Below, one piece after another: positions 26,804-35,999 of a stretch of 64,000 nt of DNA. Position numbers and translations under genes: made by a program. The notes under the pieces were generated by a model. That model saw only the letters and a program-made list of their open reading frames with translations. It was not told the origin of the DNA and did not search any database. Each line of letters starts with the position of its first letter. The stretch's first letter is position 1. The DNA comes from JABJGO01 sp963921245 (lineage in GTDB: Bacteria > Pseudomonadota > Alphaproteobacteria > Rhodospirillales > Casp-alpha2): assembly GCA_963921245.4 (NCBI GenBank), contig CAWUEY030000001.1, positions 1,116,001 through 1,180,000 of the forward strand. Reading direction: 5' to 3'.

Positions 26804-27393
26804 GACGGGTTTCCGGTGAGGGGGATGCTGGTTTCGCTCAAGGAAAGGCTTCCATCCGGGTGAATACGGAATCGCCGTGCCGTTGCCAGCATCAATTTGT
26901 GAGGGTCCTTGCCGAGCATATTCCATCCCGTCGCCCGAGCCGTAAGGGCACGGATAACACCTTTGTGGGTGATGGTGCCGATATGCCCGTCGTGATCTTT
27001 CATATCCCGAACCCATGTCATAACTCGGTCGGTCACATCGCGAGGGCTTTCGCCACCGGGGGGGCGAAAGTCAAGGCCTTGGTCCTGGTTGTGCTGAAAT
27101 GCCTTTCCATATTCCGCATTCAGATCGTTCAGGGTTTTGCCTTCCCACTCACCCCAATCCATTTCTATCAAGCTTTCTTCGGGGTCAGCGTCAACGCCCA
27201 ACAATGTAGCGGTTTCCCGTGCTCTCAAAAGGGGACTGGTGAACCAGTCAGCACCGGCCATGTCTGCCGGTACCGTCCACAACAGTGCCTGTTCCCGTCC
27301 GCTGGCGGATAACGCTACATCGCTGCGCCCTTGCATCCGTCCGGCAGCATTCCAGTCCGTGGGGGCGTGACGGATCAGGGTCAGGACGGGCAT
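26800..27393 (-). CDS. Histidine phosphatase family protein
   Basis: This 197-residue phosphoglycerate-mutase-fold protein has the catalytic motif LIRHAPTDWN (residues 6-15), the second arginine in SPLLRARETA, a glutamate in EMDWGEWEG and the distal histidine in TITHKGVIRAL. It could dephosphorylate a sugar phosphate or a nucleotide-linked intermediate made by the cluster. It overlaps both neighbours (13 nt with the GT4 before it and 4 nt with the GT after it), which implies coupled translation and a shared task. Confidence 0.85.
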   Translation of the reverse strand: MPVLTLIRHAPTDWNAAGRMQGRSDVALSASGREQALLWTVPADMAGADWFTSPLLRARETATLLGVDADPEESLIEMDWGEWEGKTLNDLNAEYGKAFQHNQDQGLDFRPPGGESPRDVTDRVMTWVRDMKDHDGHIGTITHKGVIRALTARATGWNMLGKDPHKLMLATARRFRIHPDGSLSLSETSIPLTGNPS

Positions 27394-28529
27394 GATGATA
27401 CCAGTTGCTCAAAAACAGCGGTAAGCCGCCGGGCGGCGCCATTGAGGCCGTGATGCTCCCAGGTTCGCGCTTGTGCCTGCTTTCCCATGGCCTTCATTTT
27501 GTCCGGTTGGGACAGCAAGCCCGTGATTGCCCGCGCCATTTGTTCCGGGTCATGAGGGGGAACAAGAACCCCGCAGTCCGGTGCGTTGACCACGCCGCTT
27601 ACCCCGCCCGAGTCTCCGGCAATCACCGGTATACCTGAAGCCTGTGCCTCCACAAATGCCATGCCAAACGCTTCGTTTACAGCGGGCCACACATAGAGGT
27701 CGCTGGCCGCATACAGACCCGGCAAATCACCGCTGTCCTTTGCACCGATGTATCGAACGCGGGCGCCAACAGGGTGAAGGGCCATGCGAACGTCGTCACG
27801 GGCCTCTCCGTCCCCGACCACCAGCAAGTGCCAGGACTGATTGGATATTCGTTCGAGGGCCTGTCCGAGAATTTCATAGGAGCGCAACTTGTCACCCGTT
27901 CGCATCATGGCAACGCTTATGAGCCATGGAACACCGGGATCGACGTTATACTGTTCTGCTGTTATGGCCCGATACCGCGTCCGGTCTTCTGCGGCTCTGG
28001 CGTAGGGTCGCGTATCCACAAATGGCGGAAAGGGGGTGATGTCGGTGCCATTTTTCAGAAAAGGTTTGATGCCGGGGTTGTCATTGTCATTAAAGCTTAA
28101 AACAGCGTCCGACATAACAATGGCCCGTTTGCTGGCTTCCAGTCCGATGTTCCACGGACCGCCCTCCTGTTTTGCCGCATAGGACGCCTCGGCGATAACG
28201 TAGGGAATGTTCAGGGCTTCCGATATACGGGGTCCCAGCCAGTCCGGTGCCTTGTGGTAGACGTGGTAGGTGAACCAGATTTGGGGTGGCGTAATACGGC
28301 CGTCACCATAGGCTTCAATCAAACCCATGGCTTGTCGGTCACCCTCCTGCCTGATAGCCGCCTGAATTTTTTTATCGCCTGTTCCGTCATAGGCCCGATG
28401 CTGGCTGGCCAGCTGCACCTGATGCCCGCCCTTGCCCAACGCTTCCATGAGTAATTGCGCCATCTGACGATCCCCGGATGGTACGGGGTGGTGAGGGGAC
28501 TTCATGGGCGCGTAGAAAGCCACCAGCAT
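27381..28529 (-). CDS. GT4-family glycosyltransferase
   Basis: This 382-residue GT-B transferase starts MLVAFYAPMKSPHHPVPSGDR, a glycine-poor N-terminal acceptor loop seen in many GT4 proteins. The C-terminal donor site shows VVGDGEARDDV and the EX7E motif in NEAFGMAFVEAQASG (retaining mechanism). The sugar donor is unknown. It lies 2 bases after the previous GT4 gene and overlaps the phosphatase by 13 nt. Confidence 0.85.
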   Translation of the reverse strand: MLVAFYAPMKSPHHPVPSGDRQMAQLLMEALGKGGHQVQLASQHRAYDGTGDKKIQAAIRQEGDRQAMGLIEAYGDGRITPPQIWFTYHVYHKAPDWLGPRISEALNIPYVIAEASYAAKQEGGPWNIGLEASKRAIVMSDAVLSFNDNDNPGIKPFLKNGTDITPFPPFVDTRPYARAAEDRTRYRAITAEQYNVDPGVPWLISVAMMRTGDKLRSYEILGQALERISNQSWHLLVVGDGEARDDVRMALHPVGARVRYIGAKDSGDLPGLYAASDLYVWPAVNEAFGMAFVEAQASGIPVIAGDSGGVSGVVNAPDCGVLVPPHDPEQMARAITGLLSQPDKMKAMGKQAQARTWEHHGLNGAARRLTAVFEQLVSSCPS

Positions 28530-28531
28530 CT

Positions 28532-29773
28532 TTATAATGTTCCGTTGCTAAATCGAGTTTCCAGATCATCAATGCCGGTATCCAGCGAGAAATGCGTTCG
28601 TACCCGCCGTTCTCCGGCACGTGCCAGCTTCAGGCGTTTTTGTGGGTGGGTCATCAGGTCTTCGATCGCGTTCGTCAGCTTTTCCGTATCTCGCGGCTCA
28701 ACCAGCACGCCGGTTTTTCCATCAATAATCAGTTCGGCAATTGCCGAAACACGGGTTGCGATACACGCGAGTTGCTGGCTCTGGGCCTCCATCAACACAT
28801 TGGGTAGACCGTCTCGGTCGCCATCGTGGGCGATGCGGGAGTTGAGAATGAAAATTTGCGCCTCTGACAGGGCCGAGAGCACCTGGTCCTGGGGCAGGGC
28901 ACCGCGCCAGATTATCCGCTCGCCAATGCCCAGATCACGGGCCTGTTGCTGGAGGTCTGCCTTTAGTGGGCCGCCGCCAATGTGGATGAAACGCCAGTTC
29001 AGGTCTTTTGGAAGGGCGGCGAGGGCCTTTAACAAACCGTCGTATCCTTTTTTCTCCACGGCGCGGCCCACGGAGAGCAGGGTTACCGGATTGCCCGGAC
29101 TGGAACCGTCGGGACCGGCATCCCGCTTTTCCGGTTTTTGGAATCGCGTCAAATCCAAACCGTGATAGACAAGCGAAACGGTTTCTGCATGGGGGGCGAA
29201 GGCTGAAAGGTGCTCCACATTGGTTCGTGTGCAGGTTACCAACCATTCACAGTCGCTTAGTTTTTCGCTAAGTTCCCAATCCGGGGAAGTGTAGATGTCC
29301 TTAGCGTGGGCGGAGCAACTCCAAGGTTTACTCAGCATCATCGCGGCATAGCGGGAAACTGAAGCGGGCGTGTGCAGGAAATGGGCATGAATTTGGACTA
29401 TTTCAGGCGACAATTCAGCGGCCAGGACACAAGCCTGCCCAAAACGACGAACGCGGTTGCGGGTTCGGTCGCGAGCAAAATCCCGCCGCCATGTCTGGTA
29501 CGCCTCTTTATATCCACCTAACAGACGGGCCTTTTGCCAGGCGTTCCAAACGCGTCCGGGCTCCTGATGCAGGTATTCCGGCAGGTAGCTTATCGGGGCC
29601 TGGATTTCGTCGTGAATGGGGTGGCGATAGATATCTGTTGGATGGCGCAGCGAAATGATGCGGATAGGCAACCCGCGTTTTTCCAGGGCCTTGATTTCCT
29701 GTGCAATAAATGTTTCGGAAAGCCGGGGATAGCCCTTGAGGACAAACGCAACGGGACGCACGGGAGTACTCAA
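28532..29773 (-). CDS. GT4-family glycosyltransferase
   Basis: This GT-B transferase of about 413 residues begins near the conserved LKGYPRLSETFIAQEI motif, typical of colanic-acid/exopolysaccharide GT4 enzymes. The donor-site region reads DGDRDGLPNVLMEAQSQQ. The start is uncertain: I chose TTG 29773, 4 bases after the stop of the upstream gene, because longer starts would put 65 or more unrelated residues inside that gene. GTG 29761 is also possible. It most likely adds a sugar in a surface-glycan pathway. Confidence 0.8.
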   Translation of the reverse strand: MSTPVRPVAFVLKGYPRLSETFIAQEIKALEKRGLPIRIISLRHPTDIYRHPIHDEIQAPISYLPEYLHQEPGRVWNAWQKARLLGGYKEAYQTWRRDFARDRTRNRVRRFGQACVLAAELSPEIVQIHAHFLHTPASVSRYAAMMLSKPWSCSAHAKDIYTSPDWELSEKLSDCEWLVTCTRTNVEHLSAFAPHAETVSLVYHGLDLTRFQKPEKRDAGPDGSSPGNPVTLLSVGRAVEKKGYDGLLKALAALPKDLNWRFIHIGGGPLKADLQQQARDLGIGERIIWRGALPQDQVLSALSEAQIFILNSRIAHDGDRDGLPNVLMEAQSQQLACIATRVSAIAELIIDGKTGVLVEPRDTEKLTNAIEDLMTHPQKRLKLARAGERRVRTHFSLDTGIDDLETRFSNGTL

Positions 29774-29777
29774 TTTG

Positions 29778-31013
29778 TCAGGTAACGACCGAAAGGCCAG
29801 TAGTTTCCGGTACCTCTTCAGGTTGGTCAATGACCCACCCGTCGACAAGGGCATTGATCGTAGAAAGTCCGTCCAGAAGGCCCGGAATATGGGTGGTTGA
29901 TGGAGGTGCTCGATCTGCCAATTCGGTAATTGCCTGCGCCATATCCTGTGGCCGTCGCTGATCATCATCCAGCAACATGGAGACCAGTCCCAGTTCCTCC
30001 GCCCGTTTTGCCCGAATGTATTGTTCCAGTCGAGGCACGGTACGCGGTACGATCACGCACGGTTTGTCAAAGGACAAGACTTCACAAAAGGTGTTGTAGC
30101 CGCCCATGGCGATAACACCACTGGCGCGTTGAAACAGGGCTTCCATGTGAGCATCAAACGTAATGGCGTGAACAGCGTTCAGCCGATTTACACGTGCCAT
30201 GAAATCTGATTGCAGTTTGGATTGCATGAACGGGCCCAGTACCAGCAGGGCTTGCATGTCGAGGTCCTGATAATGCTCATAGGCGCGAAGAACCCAGTCA
30301 ATTAGGGTTGCACCGTCTCCGCCGCCACCGGTGGTCACCAGGACATAGGGCTTGTGCGGGCTAAACTGTTCGGAAACAAAAGGTGTTGCGATAGTGGTGT
30401 CCCATGATCGCCTAAGATACCCTGTATAGACCGCCTTTTTGCGCACTGCGTCCGGCAGATCGACACCCTCCAGCGGATCGCAGACGTTTTTCAGGCCGTA
30501 AATCCAGAGTTGGTCATATAGATCACGAAGCGCGGGCAACGCGTTTTTGCGTTCCCATTCCTCGGACAGGACACCGGGTTCGTCGAGCACATCGCGTAAG
30601 CCCAGGACCAGTGGTATACCCTGTTCACGCAGCATGGAAAGGGTGTCCGACACTTCACCGCGCAAGCCTAGAGGTTCCTTATCCACGATAAACAGGTCTG
30701 GTTCGAACATTTCCGCGGTGTGTTTGATCAACCCTGCCCGTAGCGCCACGGTTTCCTCAATGCCCATTTCAAGGCTGAGAGAGGTATAGTTACCGTGACG
30801 GAGTTTAATGACACCGGGAATGCGGATAAAATCCACCCGTGTCCTGAAATCGAAACTGCCGATTATGGGCGAACCCGAAAGAACAAGAACACTGAGGTCT
30901 GAGCGGTTTCCGACCAGGGAATGTGCGATCGTCTGGCAACGGCGCAGGTGGCCGAGCCCAAAAGTATCATGGCTGTATATCAACAGTCGTCTATTGGCGC
31001 GATTGTTTTTCAT
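29778..31013 (-). CDS. MurG/GT28-like glycosyltransferase, first gene of glycan cluster
   Basis: This 411-residue protein shows an N-terminal YSHDTFGLGHLRRCQTIAHSL motif and a C-terminal GGYNTFCEVLSFDKPCVIVP donor motif with RLEQYIRAKRA after it. It belongs to the same broad group as the transferase at 25649-26803 and may act on a related acceptor. It is the first gene of the minus-strand block, and the promoter should lie in the 253 bases shared with the divergent SLC13 permease. The exact sugar is unknown. Confidence 0.8.
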   Translation of the reverse strand: MKNNRANRRLLIYSHDTFGLGHLRRCQTIAHSLVGNRSDLSVLVLSGSPIIGSFDFRTRVDFIRIPGVIKLRHGNYTSLSLEMGIEETVALRAGLIKHTAEMFEPDLFIVDKEPLGLRGEVSDTLSMLREQGIPLVLGLRDVLDEPGVLSEEWERKNALPALRDLYDQLWIYGLKNVCDPLEGVDLPDAVRKKAVYTGYLRRSWDTTIATPFVSEQFSPHKPYVLVTTGGGGDGATLIDWVLRAYEHYQDLDMQALLVLGPFMQSKLQSDFMARVNRLNAVHAITFDAHMEALFQRASGVIAMGGYNTFCEVLSFDKPCVIVPRTVPRLEQYIRAKRAEELGLVSMLLDDDQRRPQDMAQAITELADRAPPSTTHIPGLLDGLSTINALVDGWVIDQPEEVPETTGLSVVT

Positions 31014-31266
31014 GGCAAATGCCGTTCATTCCTCCGTTCTTTCCGTCGTTTATTTCACCGGGCACTACCAAGGTCCTGCGTTCGGCGATATGCTACCCTT
31101 TTGCGACTCCCGTGGGAAGAAAAACTCGCTCAAACCCGCTCATAGAGCTGTTTTGATGGCGTGAGAGTGTGTGGGGGGATATTGGCTTGATGCCAGTCTA
31201 CTTGTTGAGTTTATCCGCTTTGATCTATCATTGCACACCCGCCCCCAATGCGCAGAAGAACACACT

Positions 31267-33135
31267 ATGGAACCCTATATTCCCCACGGCATTGCCGCCT
31301 TTCAGATGTGGGTTACGTTTGCCCTGATTACGGGCGCGTTAGTGTTCTATTTTTTTGAATTCACGACCATGGAGCTGACCTCCGTCGGGTTGATCTGCGC
31401 GTTACTGATTTTTTTCAATTTTTTTCCTGTAACCAATGAGTCGGGTCAAAATCTCATTGACCCGGGGCGTATATTGCACGGGTTTTCCAACCCCGCATTG
31501 ATTGCTGTTCTGGCCCTTCTGGTGGTGGGGCAGGGAATGGTCCGAACGGGTGCCCTTGATCATGGCGCCCGCGTTATTCTGAAGGTTGCGCGGGGCTCGA
31601 TGGGCCCGATTTTCGCCATGATGTTTTCACTCATTATTGTCATGGTCGTCAGCGCCTTTCTTAACAACATTCCGGTTGTGGTGATTTTCATTCCCATCAT
31701 GCAGGCGCTTGCGGCCCGGTTTGCGCAATCTCCAAGTAAGTGGATGATCCCGTTAAGTTTCGCGGCTGTTTTCGGTGGAATGCTGACTCTTATCGGCTCG
31801 GGGACAAACCTGCTGGTGAACAGTGCACTGATCGAAATGGGCGAGCCACAGTTCGACTTTTTCGATTTTTCCATTCCGGGGTTGGTTCTGGCCGGAACCG
31901 GCCTGCTCTATGTAACCTTTATTGTCCCGCGTATCCTCTCGGATAGAGGTGGCGGGGCGGATACATCAACCAGCGGAGACGGTAAGCAGTTTCTGGTTCA
32001 GATCACCGTTGGGGACAATGCGAAAATCATTGGAAAACGCAGTGTTGGTGGACTTTTCAAGGACCTGCCAAAAATGACCGTGCGAATGATTCAGCGGGGG
32101 CGGGATGTCTTGCTGCCGCCCTTTGAAGATGTGGTTATCCGCCCCGATGACGTCATGGTAGTTGCCTCAACCCGCAAAGTTATGCGGGACGTGATTGCGG
32201 ACGATCCGGCCTTGTTTCATCCCGATCTTGGAGATGATCCCCGCGAAGGCGAGGAGGGGAAACGGCCCTGGCAAGAGGGGGATCAGGTTCTTGCCGAGGT
32301 GATGATCGTACCCGCCAGCCGGTTTGTGGGTCAGACCTTGTCGCAGATCGGTTTCCGTTACAAAACCCACTGCATTGTGATCGGCGTGCAACGGCGTTCG
32401 CGGATGATTCGCTCCCGCATTACGGATATTCGCCTGCAATCCGGTGACGTATTGCTCGTTCAGGGCCAGCCCGATGACGTGGCGGAACTCAGAAACAATC
32501 ACGATGTCGTGTTGATTGAGTGGTCGACGGAAGAACTCCCCGCGACGGATCATGCGCGTCATGCCATGGTAATTTTTTCAGGCGTTGTTTTCTGCTCGGC
32601 GACGGGCCTCATGCCGATTGTGGTCAGTGCCCTATGCGGTGCGGCGGCCATGGTCGTGTACGGTGTCATCAACATAAATCAGGCCTTTCGTGCGCTGGAT
32701 TCAAAGATCGTTACCACGATTGCGGCGGCACTGGCACTCGGTGTGGCGTTGCAGGAAACCGGTGGCGCAGCCTATCTCGCTCATGCCCTAGTGGTGCTTG
32801 TGGAAGGGCAGTCACCGGCGGTGGTTCTCTCCATGTTGTTCCTTTTTGTGGCAATACTAACAAACGTGATCAGCACCCAGGCCTGTGCGGTTTTGTTCAC
32901 ACCCATCGCGGTGGACCTTGCCCGTGAAATCGGCGTTGCCCCCGAAGCCTTCGCGCTGGCGATCATGTTCGCCGCCAACTGCTCGTTTGCCTCACCCATC
33001 GGCTACCAGACCAACCTTATGGTCATGGCACCCGGGAACTACCGATTTATCGACTTTTCAAAAGCCGGGGTACCCCTGGTGCTTCTGATCTGGGTGGTCT
33101 TTTCCTTCTTTATGCCGTGGTACTACGGGATCTAG
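31267..33135 (+). CDS. SLC13-family permease with two TrkA-C domains
   Basis: This 622-residue membrane transporter has about five membrane segments, then two cytoplasmic RCK_C/TrkA-C domains (about residues 240-320 and 340-425) and a second membrane half ending FSFFMPWYYGI. This is the CitMHS/ArsB-like layout used for sodium-coupled uptake of sulfate, dicarboxylates or similar anions. The reentrant-loop regions are visible as SGTNLLVNSALIEMG and ASPIGYQTNLMVMAPG. I chose ATG 31267; the frame is open to 31171 but the extra residues look unlike a transporter N-terminus. The substrate cannot be deduced. Confidence 0.85.
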   Translation: MEPYIPHGIAAFQMWVTFALITGALVFYFFEFTTMELTSVGLICALLIFFNFFPVTNESGQNLIDPGRILHGFSNPALIAVLALLVVGQGMVRTGALDHGARVILKVARGSMGPIFAMMFSLIIVMVVSAFLNNIPVVVIFIPIMQALAARFAQSPSKWMIPLSFAAVFGGMLTLIGSGTNLLVNSALIEMGEPQFDFFDFSIPGLVLAGTGLLYVTFIVPRILSDRGGGADTSTSGDGKQFLVQITVGDNAKIIGKRSVGGLFKDLPKMTVRMIQRGRDVLLPPFEDVVIRPDDVMVVASTRKVMRDVIADDPALFHPDLGDDPREGEEGKRPWQEGDQVLAEVMIVPASRFVGQTLSQIGFRYKTHCIVIGVQRRSRMIRSRITDIRLQSGDVLLVQGQPDDVAELRNNHDVVLIEWSTEELPATDHARHAMVIFSGVVFCSATGLMPIVVSALCGAAAMVVYGVININQAFRALDSKIVTTIAAALALGVALQETGGAAYLAHALVVLVEGQSPAVVLSMLFLFVAILTNVISTQACAVLFTPIAVDLAREIGVAPEAFALAIMFAANCSFASPIGYQTNLMVMAPGNYRFIDFSKAGVPLVLLIWVVFSFFMPWYYGI

Positions 33136-33251
33136 GTTAGATTACCATTGTCATGGCGCCGCGGAGGGTGAATTAACGTCGGACTGTGCTCGCACTTTGT
33201 TTGTTCTTTTGCTATAGAATTCGAAAATGTGCCACGAATGCCGCGTCTCCA

Positions 33252-34409
33252 ATGTCTAAACCTCGAATAAAGCCCGCGAACCCGCAGTTTTCCACAGGCC
33301 CTTGTAAAAAGCGGTCGGGCTGGAGCCTTGCCGAATTGTCCGGTTATTCACCGGGTCGGTCGCATCGGTCTCAATTATGCCGGCGAAAACTCGCTGAAGT
33401 GACCATCGCCAGCCGCCGGGTGCTTCAGATCCCCGAAGATTGGCGAATTGGTATCGTTCCCGCATCGGATACGGGGGCGGTCGAAATTGCTCTGTGGAAT
33501 CTGTTGGGAGAACGCGGTGTTGATGCCCTTGTCTGGGAAAGCTTTGGCCGCGGCTGGTTGGTGGACGTGCGTGATCATCTCAAACTTGATGATGTCCGCA
33601 TTCATGCCGCCGATTATGGGTATCTGCCGGACCTCTCTCAAATAGACAGTGGTCGGGATGTCGTTTTCACGTGGAACGGCACAACGTCGGGGGTGCGGGT
33701 GCCAAACGCAGACTGGATTTCCGAAACCCGGACCGGCCTGACGATTTGCGATGCCACGTCGGCGGCTTTTGCGGTGGACCTGCCGTGGGAGAAGCTGGAT
33801 GTGGTGACGTACTCCTGGCAGAAGGTCATGGGGGGTGAGGGCGCACACGGTATGCTGATACTGAGCCCGGCGGCGGTTAATCGCCTGGAAACTTTTGTTC
33901 CCGCCAGGCCGCTGCCAAAAATTTTCAGACTGACCAAAAACGGCAAACTCATTGACGGTATCTTTCAGGGGGTAACCATCAACACACCGAGCATGTTGGC
34001 TGTGGAGGACGCTCTGGACGGCTTGACGTGGGCGGAGTCCATTGGCGGTCTCCCAGCCCTGATCAAACGCTGCAATCGCAATGCCAGCCTTGTGCAGGAC
34101 TGGATCGACCAACGGGATTGGGTTTGCAATCTTGCCGTTGATCCACAGACCCGGTCAAACACCTCCGTCTGTCTAAAGATTACCGATCCGGCCTTTGACA
34201 ATCTTCCCGAAGATGATCAGCGTGCGCGGGTAAAGGCCATGGTTCAGGCCCTTGAGGCGGAGGCTGCCGCTTTCGATGTCATCGGATACCCCGATGCATT
34301 GCCGGGATTGCGGATATGGACGGGGGCGACCATTGAACCGGATGATCTCGAAGCGCTGTTTCCCTGGCTGGACTGGGCTTTTGAACAGTTTGGGCGTGAC
34401 TCAATCTAG
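33252..34409 (+). CDS. serC: Phosphoserine aminotransferase
   Basis: This 385-residue PLP enzyme catalyses the second step of serine biosynthesis, 3-phosphohydroxypyruvate plus glutamate to phosphoserine. Its alphaproteobacterial/archaeal-type start (KPANPQFSTGPCKKRSGW) and GRSHRS substrate motif are clear. The PLP lysine lies in VTYSWQKVMGGEG, and TWNGTTSGVRVP binds the cofactor phosphate. serA follows after 15 bases. I set the start at ATG 33252, where the family consensus begins; an upstream in-frame start at 33186 adds a hydrophobic stretch not found in SerC. Confidence 0.93.
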   Translation: MSKPRIKPANPQFSTGPCKKRSGWSLAELSGYSPGRSHRSQLCRRKLAEVTIASRRVLQIPEDWRIGIVPASDTGAVEIALWNLLGERGVDALVWESFGRGWLVDVRDHLKLDDVRIHAADYGYLPDLSQIDSGRDVVFTWNGTTSGVRVPNADWISETRTGLTICDATSAAFAVDLPWEKLDVVTYSWQKVMGGEGAHGMLILSPAAVNRLETFVPARPLPKIFRLTKNGKLIDGIFQGVTINTPSMLAVEDALDGLTWAESIGGLPALIKRCNRNASLVQDWIDQRDWVCNLAVDPQTRSNTSVCLKITDPAFDNLPEDDQRARVKAMVQALEAEAAAFDVIGYPDALPGLRIWTGATIEPDDLEALFPWLDWAFEQFGRDSI

Positions 34410-34424
34410 GGAAGGAACTCGATC

Positions 34425-35999
34425 ATGCCCAAGGTGTTGATCGCTGACAAAATGAGCGCCCTGGCCGATGAGGTATTTGAACGTCATGGTGTTTCATTTG
34501 ACGTAAAAACAGGAATGTCACCGGAAGACCTGAAAGCATGCGTTGGCGAATACGATGGTCTGGTTGTGCGCTCCGCGACCACGGTTTCCGATGATGTTTT
34601 GGCGCTCGCAACCCGCTTGAAGGTCATCGGTCGGGCCGGCATTGGTGTCGATAATATCAATGTCCAGGCCGCGACAGCACGCGGTATTGTTGTCATGAAC
34701 ACGCCCTTTGGCAACGCCATTACCGCGGCGGAACACGCCATTTCCATGATGTTGGCGCTGGCGCGACAAATCCCTCGGGCCGATCAATCCACGCGCGCCG
34801 GAAAGTGGGAAAAGTCGCGGTTTGTAGGCATTGAGCTCATGAACAAAGTGTTGGGCATTATCGGTTGCGGCAATATTGGCAGTATCGTTGCGGATCGAGC
34901 CATGGGTCTCAGAATGCGGGTGCTGGCATTTGATCCCTATCTTTCGCCGGAACGTGCAGACGAATTGGGCGTGGAAAAGTGCGATCTGGATCGTTTGTTG
35001 ACGGCGGCGGATTTCATATCCCTGCATACGCCTTTGAATGATGCGACGCGAGGAATCCTTAATGCCAGCACTCTGTCAAAAACAAAGCCGGGGGTGCGTA
35101 TCATCAACTGTGCGCGGGGCGGACTGGTTGTGGAAGATGATATTCGCGCGGCTCTGGAATCCGGCCATGTTGCGGGTGCGGCCTTTGATGTTTTTGAAGT
35201 GGAGCCTGCAACGAACAACCCGTTGTTCGATCTTGATAATGTGATTGCCACGCCACATCTCGGTGCATCAACGCGCGAAGCCCAGGAAAACGTGGCCCAA
35301 CAGGTGGCCGAGCAAGTCTCTGATTTTCTGCTTCACGGTGCTGTCAACAATGCCATCAATATGCCCTCGATGACAGCCGAAGAAGCACCGCGTCTCATGC
35401 CCTATATGAGACTGATGGAACAGTTGGGTGCATTTGTCGGTCAGGCCACGCAATCCGCGATTTCCCGCATCGAAATCTGTTATGAGGGCGATGCAGCGGC
35501 ACACAATCACAAACCGCTCACGGCAACCGCGCTGAAAGGTGTGCTGTCGCCGTCCATTGAAAGCGTGAATATGGTTAACGCACCGGTGATTGCCAAGGAT
35601 CGGGGTATCGCCATTCGGACGGCGGAGACGACCGACTCTGGTGAGTATCACACGCGTATTGTCATGAGCGTGACAACGCAATCCCAGACCCGATCCATTG
35701 CGGGAACACTGTTCAACAAGGAGCCCAGAATTGTTGGTATCAAGGACATTCACATTGATGCACGTCTGGGGCCTCATATGTTGTATATCACCAACAACGA
35801 CAAACCGGGCCTGATTGGCGCATTGGGCACAATCCTGGGCGATGCCGGAATCAACATCGCAACTTTCAACCTGGGGCGCGCAGAGCAAGGGGGTGACGCC
35901 ATTGCATTGATCGAGGTCGATGAGCAACCATCGAAGGAGGTTGTTCAGGCAATCCTCAGCCTGGAACACATTGTTCAGGTCACACCAATGACGTTCTAG
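34425..35999 (+). CDS. serA: D-3-phosphoglycerate dehydrogenase
   Basis: This 524-residue enzyme of the long (type I) class makes 3-phosphohydroxypyruvate from 3-phosphoglycerate, the first step of serine synthesis. It shows an NAD-binding site (LGIIGCGNIGSIVADRA), the catalytic arginine in NCARGGLVVEDD and the histidine in ATPHLGASTREAQ. An intervening domain and a C-terminal ACT domain (LYITNNDKPGLIGALGTIL), the likely serine-sensing site, complete it. It is the second gene of the serC-serA operon, with GGAAGGAA as ribosome-binding site. Its TAG stop overlaps the TAG of convergent metA at a CTAG palindrome. Confidence 0.95.
   Translation: MPKVLIADKMSALADEVFERHGVSFDVKTGMSPEDLKACVGEYDGLVVRSATTVSDDVLALATRLKVIGRAGIGVDNINVQAATARGIVVMNTPFGNAITAAEHAISMMLALARQIPRADQSTRAGKWEKSRFVGIELMNKVLGIIGCGNIGSIVADRAMGLRMRVLAFDPYLSPERADELGVEKCDLDRLLTAADFISLHTPLNDATRGILNASTLSKTKPGVRIINCARGGLVVEDDIRAALESGHVAGAAFDVFEVEPATNNPLFDLDNVIATPHLGASTREAQENVAQQVAEQVSDFLLHGAVNNAINMPSMTAEEAPRLMPYMRLMEQLGAFVGQATQSAISRIEICYEGDAAAHNHKPLTATALKGVLSPSIESVNMVNAPVIAKDRGIAIRTAETTDSGEYHTRIVMSVTTQSQTRSIAGTLFNKEPRIVGIKDIHIDARLGPHMLYITNNDKPGLIGALGTILGDAGINIATFNLGRAEQGGDAIALIEVDEQPSKEVVQAILSLEHIVQVTPMTF

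Noticed and set aside
26804..27016. Longer N-terminus for the MurG-like transferase at 25649-26803
   Set aside because: The extension reads through the phosphatase gene in another phase and has odd composition (HHHPQRCYPCPYG); the ATG at 26803 overlaps the stop as expected for coupling.
33136..33251. Possible serC leader RNA or riboswitch before serC
   Set aside because: The 116 bases show no strong hairpin and I could not match a known leader motif by eye; a covariance-model search would be needed.
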